From Haemonchus contortus (Eukaryota > Nematoda > Chromadorea > Rhabditida > Trichostrongylidae), in assembly GCA_000469685.2 (NCBI GenBank), contig LS997565.1, positions 48,910,501-48,974,500 on the forward strand: a stretch of DNA of 64,000 bases, given 5' to 3'. The notes under the pieces were generated by a model. The model made no database searches, was not told the origin of the DNA, and was given only the letters and a program-made list of their open reading frames with translations. Of the stretch, positions 57,607 to 64,000 are shown in pieces. Within the stretch, counting starts at the first letter, position 1. Every line of letters starts with the position of its first letter. The translations under genes were made by a program, and so were the position numbers.

Positions 57607-60179
57607 CGGTTCTGACGTGAAAGCCCTTCCTGCGGGCAGTTTGCTTGGTATAGGCAAACACTACCTACAACATGGGTGGCCCTCTCTGGACCCTGGCTAG
57701 GCTTAGCGTTTAGTATTTGAAGATCGGAGTGAGTGTGGGTCTCCCATTAGGGCTTATCAGTGCCCAGTAGTGTGGGATAGCGGATTCTTAAGGGGGTTTG
57801 GCGCTTCAAATGTAAACCTCACATGGAATCTTTGAAATTCGCTTTTTTTCAAGCTGTTTGGACTGGACTTTTACTGGTGTACTCTTTCACAGCTACGACA
57901 TCCTGATATGCAAGCGTTACTCATCAAAAAGAACCGTTATTTTTTGTTTTTTTTTTCATATACCCCGCTTATGGAGCCAGAACTACGCGTTGAATCAAGA
58001 TTAGGATACTATCTTCTTATCAGACCTATTATGAAAGAAAAAATCATCTGCTGTGAGTAAATAAGAAAGTCAGACGATTGTACTTTTGTAATGACTTGGC
58101 TTTACACTAGCAACCCGGACATTTAGGGTCATAAACTCTAGAACTACCGCATTCTTTATATACAACGTCTACAAAGATTTTTGTGGGATTCTTGTATCGT
58201 ATACGTTCATGGAAACATGCAAATACCGTGTAAACAACAACAAGCCACAGCTGATGATAGCTCATTTGTGGTATTCGTCAGAACACCCAGCAAATTGAAC
58301 TTTGGTGTGTTTTCGTTACCCAAAATAGCTAAATTCTCGTAGTCAGTTAATAGTGATACTCTGAAGGAGTTGTTCTGTCAATCAGTTCTGCTTGATAAGG
58401 ATATTTTGGGAAGGTTAATGACGAGAACCCTATCATAGCCCCACAACGTCTGAACCTACTTGACATCAGGGGTCCCATACACTTTCTTCATTCTATTTTG
58501 TACTTAAACCTATGTCCTCTAAAAAAGGGGCCCACAATACCTCAATGTGCTCACCACGGTAGTTGGATCGAGGCCAATCCGTTTTCTTTTCCTGAAGATC
58601 TCTTTCATTTCTCTAATTTGTTGTGTGAGTCGTACACATGGCGCACTCTAAAAGTGTTCTCAACACCTCGCTCTTTGCTCTCGATACGTGAACCATCAAA
58701 TGAAAGTGAATTTGCTGGGCTTGTTTGACCCATTAGGAAAAAAAGTTGGGCCGCAAGAGCCCTTCGTCGATTGTGGTTAATCAGATCATCGTATCACCCG
58801 ATTCTGTGCTGGCACGTATCGCTAATGGATCAGCACCGTGGAATCGCCAAACTTGATCAGTTTCCAATTATTCGGCCGAAGAGTAGGATCGTCCTTGTTT
58901 CCTCACCTTCACCCTCTTCTCCACATCCTGGCGACTTCTTAACCCTCACTACTTATAGATCAAAGGTAGTTACCCAACCATCCCAAGTGATCATTACATG
59001 TACCGGCGGAAGTACGGCCATTTTCTCTTTGCAGTTACTTTACCCATCAATGACTTGGAGCTATAAAAAGCCCTTAACGGCACAGCTCTATTGAGGGTTT
59101 CCTTTTTCAATATCATTCCCGCGTTACAGCAACAACTATTCCAATTACAGTACTACAAGGCTTCGGGTAGCACCTGTTGTTGAGGCCTCGTTCCATCGTC
59201 ATGATGGCATTAATTGTTTTTCAAGAATGGCTGCACTGAGCCAGGGTTTATCTCATCAAGTGGCAATAAACCGGCGACATATGTAGGCACTGGAACCAAC
59301 AACGTAATGGTCGCAGTAAGGACAACAATTGATCCCTGTCGTAATAATCAATTCTTTCAAAGTGCGTCATGCATTCGACTTCTACTCAAATTTGAAGGAA
59401 AGTATAGTGAACTGGCAGTGGCACTATCATACACGCACGGTCAAATGATCGGAGTCTGTTTTCGATATTCGCCTTGCTCGCCTCCCTTCGCGCTACCTCA
59501 TCTTTGCCCATTTTTTATATCTTACAAATGAAAAGTTAATTTGTCAGTGATCAGCGGAGATTGTTTTCAGTATTTGTTATGTGCTCTCCTGAAAATTTAT
59601 TTATTTGTTTATTCGATGCGAGGATACGAAGATGCATTTTACTACTCCCCAAAACTAATTTTCAATCAGTACGAAGCTTCTGTTGGCCAGCCTATAGACT
59701 TCGCACTTTTTTAGGCCTTTTTTCTGTCCAGGGGCCTAAGCGCTCCGTGAATGCCATATTAGCGAGCGCTGCCGGCTGACAACTAGAGCAAATTGGATTC
59801 GATTCATAATAATTGCTATAAGATTGTATTCAGCAGCTGATTGAATGAAAATCACTTACTAGCAATCCATTCACTTCATATGCTGCTTCTATAGACTGAC
59901 GTGTATTGTGTGTTATGTGTCGGCTATTGATTTTACGCCCTTGCTCTGTTGGTAATCAATATTCATTGCCAGATACAACAGCCTCAAACGTAGCTCTCAC
60001 ATTTCAACTACTTTCAAGTAATCGTTCTGTTGTGTAATGCTTATTGATTTTACGCGTAACCAATCGATATTCTATTTCACTAAATCGATATTAACGATAT
60101 TTTTACATTAAAGCATTGAGGTATAACCATGAAAGCATTTTTGCAATGAAAGGATGAAAACTGAGTATTCGGCTTTAGT

Positions 60180-60402
60180 CGATCCTTCTTGGGATGCGCC
60201 CGTGTTTCGCCTTCCATTTGAATCGTAGTGGCATTTCAAATGCTTTCACGGCCTATACAATGACTTAAGGTAGCCGGCCGATGTAACACAGTCTTCTCAT
60301 CCTCCCAGACAACTTTGGTCCTAATTAGCCGACCTCGAAGGGAAGGAAATCTTGATAGACTTGGATGAATATCGATCCATGACTCGATCCCGGAATCATG
60401 CG
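60180..60402 (-). repeat. tRNA-derived SINE, degenerate
   Basis: Reverse copy with the CTGGGAGGATGAGAAG, CGGCCGGCTACCTTAAGTCA and GGGCGCATCCC blocks recognisable. The B box is changed to GGGATCGAGTC. Confidence 0.5.
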
Positions 60403-60817
60403 ATTATTGCAGTATTTTATTCTGCCTTATAATCACACCTTGATAGCATTGCTTTGAAATGCGAAATGTGATCGAAAATTGTATTGAATTCTTCCTTAAC
60501 TCGTAGTTTCGAATCGTATCTTCTTTCATGAACGGTAAACTACTTGGTTGTGTAAATGTTATCCTAAATGTTTTGTTAGGAAAACAAGTTTGTTTAATCT
60601 CTTCATTCCTACAATGTTTACACAACAATCTTTCCGTCCGTAAATTCTGTAGGTGTCATGTATACAAATCTTTAGCCACATTTCACTGTTGATTCTTGAG
60701 GCTCCGTTTATAAGGCTCATAAATAGGGGTCCTCATCTCCCACAACCATTAACATTCCCATATCCATCACCTTTCACTGGACACTTTCCACTTTCAGAAC
60801 AAGGTTTCTAGCTTATT

Positions 60818-60865
60818 TGCTTGGGGCTCCCATAAAACCTCTTGTTCGGAGGTTTTATGGCAAGC
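60818..60865. repeat. Perfect 12-bp hairpin with outer pairing
   Basis: CCATAAAACCTC (60830-60841), a seven-base loop, then GAGGTTTTATGG (60849-60860). GCTTG (818-822) and CAAGC (861-865) can extend the stem beyond an asymmetric bulge. Confidence 0.45.
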
Positions 60866-61216
60866 ATTGCTTAGAGCGGAAATTTCTTTTTCTGCTAGAT
60901 CTACCAGTTTAAGAGCTGGTATATCTTGTTACTAACGAGCGAATACATTGAAAAGGGCCTTTGAAAAACGGTCCAAAGAAGTCAGTTCTAGAGTACTCAT
61001 AAGATATTGAATTACAGAAAGTGCAAATACCAAGCAGTAAAAGTTTCTTTTGGCTACTGTAGTTGCAGGAAACTCAAACTAGTTTAGATTTTCTTCTAAT
61101 GAAAACAACTTCGGGTTTATTCGTTCAAGATTCAGGTTGTAAAGTGTGAATGTTAGTTAATGATGCAGAGCTGAGGCCAGAGGTTTAGCCATGAACAAGA
61201 TTCGAAATGGCCTGTT

Positions 61217-61490
61217 TTGGGGTAGGGGCAAGGGCGCATTATAACACAGGCATGATCCGGGGATCGAAACCCGGCTTAATATTTGCCTGGCCACCAGGCC
61301 AGTCACCCCTCCGGGTTCGGTTAATTGGTGGCAGCCTGTCTGAGAGGATAAAAACAATCAACTTAAACATCTGCTGGTCCCCAATACTCATTGCATTGGC
61401 TACTCAAGTTTTCGAATTGCTTCTACTGTTATGAATAGGAGTTTCATGTAGGGCACTTTCCAAAAAAGCGGGAACTGATTAGGGCCAAAG
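61217..61490 (+). repeat. tRNA-derived SINE, moderately diverged
   Basis: Contains GGCAAGGGCGCATTATAACA, GGGGATCGAAACCCGG, CCCCTCCGGGTTCGGTTAAT and the CTGTCTGAGAGGATAAAAAC block, ending GGGCACTTTCC. Confidence 0.55.
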
Positions 61491-61885
61491 ACCTCTTTTT
61501 TGTCCTTTGTTAACTCATCCGAACTGTTTTAAGAGCACTTACGTTTTTACTATCAGCAGAATTAGAACCCAGTCGCTTACCTAACATCGGCTCTGATTAT
61601 CAAAACGGTACCAACTCATGGTGGGAAACATGCAAGCTAGAGCTAACTGCAACATTTGAACGTTTGAATGGAATTTGATTACGCATATACGTTATATGGA
61701 CATGAGGCGGGACTAAAGACCAAATAGGCAATAGCATTTGGGATCAGAAGCTAAACCAACTGTGTTGACGACGAAGAAATTGTGTTATAAGCGTTCTGAT
61801 GAGATCTCAAAATAGTTGTTATACGCCTCCACGCCCGTTCCTCCTCCAAATGGACGCGTTGACGTTTAGTCGAAGCACGAGGCGT

Positions 61886-62412
61886 TTTTTAAAGGCACAG
61901 TTCACGATAGAAATGGTATCTTACATCTCCCAATAGGATGGATTCGAGGCCTCCTCGTATACCATATCCGACGCTATCAGGTCGGGAAACAGCCTAGTTA
62001 GGGCGTTATAAAGACTTGAATATTGTCTCGTGTGTATCCTCGGACGAGTTTCACCGCTATTGTAGAGGCTGCACCATTCATAAGGGTTGCCTATGTATCA
62101 AGTTTCGAACAACTTGCCTTGTCCCATAGCGACAAGAAAGTCAATTCTGGACAGTTTCGGCTTGATGTAGTCTGCTCTCTGCGCAATTGCAATAACTGGA
62201 ATCTCGTCCGAACACCCCTTCTATGTCACATTTCCTTTATGGAAAATCTCGTCCAACCTCTATTTTTCCTACTTTTGAGAAGCTTTATTTTTCTTAAAAA
62301 CTGCCGAATTTTCTCGCTTTCTTCAGTACCAATAAACTATTTCCAACCTATGCTTCCGATTTTTGAATAAAAAGAGGTACGGCAAAATTATCGTGAACTG
62401 TGCCTTTAAAAA
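61886..62412. mobile_element. Non-autonomous DNA transposon with 24-bp perfect inverted ends
   Basis: TTTTT followed by AAAGGCACAGTTCACGATA at 61886-61909 is repeated exactly in inverted orientation at 62389-62412. The 0.5-kb interior has no transposase; the plus-strand frame at 62023-62370 lies within it and is not recognised. The TTAA within each end (61889-61892 and 62406-62409) is compatible with a TTAA-targeting (piggyBac-like) element, but the true boundary cannot be fixed by eye. Confidence 0.65.
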
Positions 62413-64000
62413 TACGTAATGTGGAGTGACGTAGGACCTTATCTTCAGCTTCGTCAAATTCTTTTTGTTTTTCTTCGATTAGAGGTTTATTTCTAGTGCC
62501 ATTTTGAGCTAACTGCTTGGTTAGTGCCTCGAGAAGGTTTAAGCTTTTTCTGCGAAAGTTCGCATTAAGAAAAGAACAACTGCAAGTGTGAAAAGATTAT
62601 CTACGACCTCCTAGGCAGCCATAGCCTTTCATAAATTGCATTCTTGAATGGCTCTAAATAGCATATGGCAGATTTCATGCCTAACAATGTAACCTCTATC
62701 AAAGAGAGCGATATCGTCGTGTGTGGATGAGCAGAGAAAGATGGGTGACAGAGGCGGGCGGAACGAGTCGTGCAAAACTGCCTTTTGCTTTCGAATTACG
62801 CTTTATTCAATGCGAAAACGCCAACGCGCTCCAACCCCCGATTGCTAGTCCTTCGACCGCTATTGTCCTCATGTGTAGGGTAGAGCTGTTGCCACTAATA
62901 TGACCCTCTCTCTCAGTAGACTGAGAAATCAAGTATCTTCGAATATCTAAAGCCTTAGGAGTTCTTGACTTTGCATTTTCCAAAAGATCCTTCCTATTCC
63001 ATGCCACCTTCAGAAAAGGTGGAAGCAGGAACGATTGGTCCACTACTTGTCCATCTTTCCAGTGTCTGGTGAGACCTTCTCACCCTTTGACGCCGGTGAT
63101 CTTCAAAGGTTAAGAAAATCGTTCGCAGGAATGCATCAGCGTATAATATCCACATGGATAGTCCTTTGGTCGCTTTGTGAGGGGCACATATCCGAAGGTT
63201 TTCAATCACCTGGCGCATCCCAACAGATTGATCATCTTCTAAGCTTCGCTCTTGTCTGGAACACCTTGAGAAGCATGTACATACGCCTGATTCGTATTAA
63301 ACAGCCGTATAATTGTTTATCACTTACTATTACTACTTATTTGTCTGTATTACGACTATTTATCTCCCTTACAATTTCCTCTACCATTCTGATATTTTAC
63401 ACGCAAATCGTATTCCTCGTACTCTTATCAATCTTCTTCTTGGACGTCGATAGCACAGTGGCTATATTCACCTTCTCGCTATCGGTAGGATTCGATCCAG
63501 CTAGGAGGAACTGCTTCTGTCTTCCTCATATGCTGTATGGTGGGAATAGTGGTTGAGTGAGGCCACTATAAAGGGCTCCAACACCCATTCAACTGATTCC
63601 ACAAAGTCGAGTAGAGCAAAATGTGTGGCTTGGGCATGAGAACAGAAAAAAGAAGGTATTTGGCACAGGTTTTCCCTCCGTCAACCTTCCTAACGCATAA
63701 CTCATGGCTTTCACCTAGGTGGCCTCTAATTTTGTTGGATTAATTGCTCTATAATCCCTTCTCATTCTTCATCTTTCTGGTCTTCGGGTCTTTCGGGTCT
63801 TCTTCCTCTCCAATTTTCCATTGACAAGATCGTTTCTGAAGGCCAGTCAAGTAAAAACAACCCTTTTTAGAGACTCCTCGTCCAAATAACACCTAAATAT
63901 GTGGATCTGAATCTCGATAACCCAGAAACGAAGCGAGGTAGAGATAATCCGCTTATTTATGCCACCAATACCCTACTTCAATAGATGTTATTCGGGTTCA
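62413..64000. other. Right end of window, no supportable gene
   Basis: The plus-strand frame at 63035-63556 has hydrophobic stretches, but its composition is that of AT-rich noncoding DNA and no family is recognised. A tRNA-like relic with GTAGGATTCGATCCAGC lies at about 63441-63511 inside that frame, which argues against coding. Confidence 0.45.

Larger units (their letters stand above)
51101..60179. other. Gene-poor stretch
   Basis: No exon chain with recognisable protein could be assembled. The longest frame (53026-53472, plus) has no familiar motif and no start context worth trusting. I see only scattered tRNA-like pieces, a poly(C) tract (56296-56309) and the hairpin at 55871. Confidence 0.45.

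Noticed and set aside
63035..63556. 173-codon plus-strand frame with hydrophobic stretches
   Set aside because: The hydrophobicity comes from T-rich DNA, and a tRNA-like relic sits inside the frame.

Overview
The window looks like nuclear DNA of a nematode, most likely a parasitic strongylid such as a hookworm (inference). The support is: genes made of many small exons with short introns ending in TTTCAG-type acceptors; likely trans-splice acceptors next to start codons; an expanded family of tiny secreted ShKT-domain genes; an RTE-type non-LTR retrotransposon; and many tRNA-derived SINE-like repeats. There is no operon or phage structure. Nearly all long open frames in the window are chance or antisense frames. 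The real genes were found by joining short exons whose splice phases agree.

Layout. (1) Positions 1-15094, minus strand: most of a DLG5-type MAGUK scaffold gene. It starts with coiled coil, continues through PDZ1, PDZ2, a Ser/Pro-rich linker, PDZ3, PDZ4 and SH3, and runs off the left edge before the guanylate-kinase domain. Its first intron is about 7.7 kb and full of repeats. (2) About 15.3-24.8 kb: no gene I can support, only repeat debris, homopolymer tracts and a possible mariner remnant. (3) 24841-29492, minus strand: a complete nine-exon, 350-residue cation diffusion facilitator with the two DxxxD metal sites of the manganese-type group. One of its introns appears to start with GC instead of GT. 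(4) 32564-47861: a cluster of nine two-exon ShKT-family genes. The unit is a head-to-head pair (one minus, one plus) repeated about every 3.4 kb four times, plus one extra plus-strand copy at the right end. All copies share a TATA core promoter. The five plus copies are intact; three of the four minus copies are diverged or broken. (5) 45361-46776: a 5'-truncated RTE element with a 13-bp target-site duplication, inserted between the last two ShKT genes. (6) About 48-64 kb: gene-poor, with SINE copies, a short terminal-inverted-repeat element at 61886-62412, tRNA-like relics and small hairpins.

The genes do not form one pathway. The DLG5 scaffold acts at cell junctions, the CDF protein exports or compartmentalises a divalent metal, and the ShKT products should be secreted. 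The most unusual part is the ShKT array: a divergently transcribed gene pair amplified as a unit, with one strand decaying while the other is kept.
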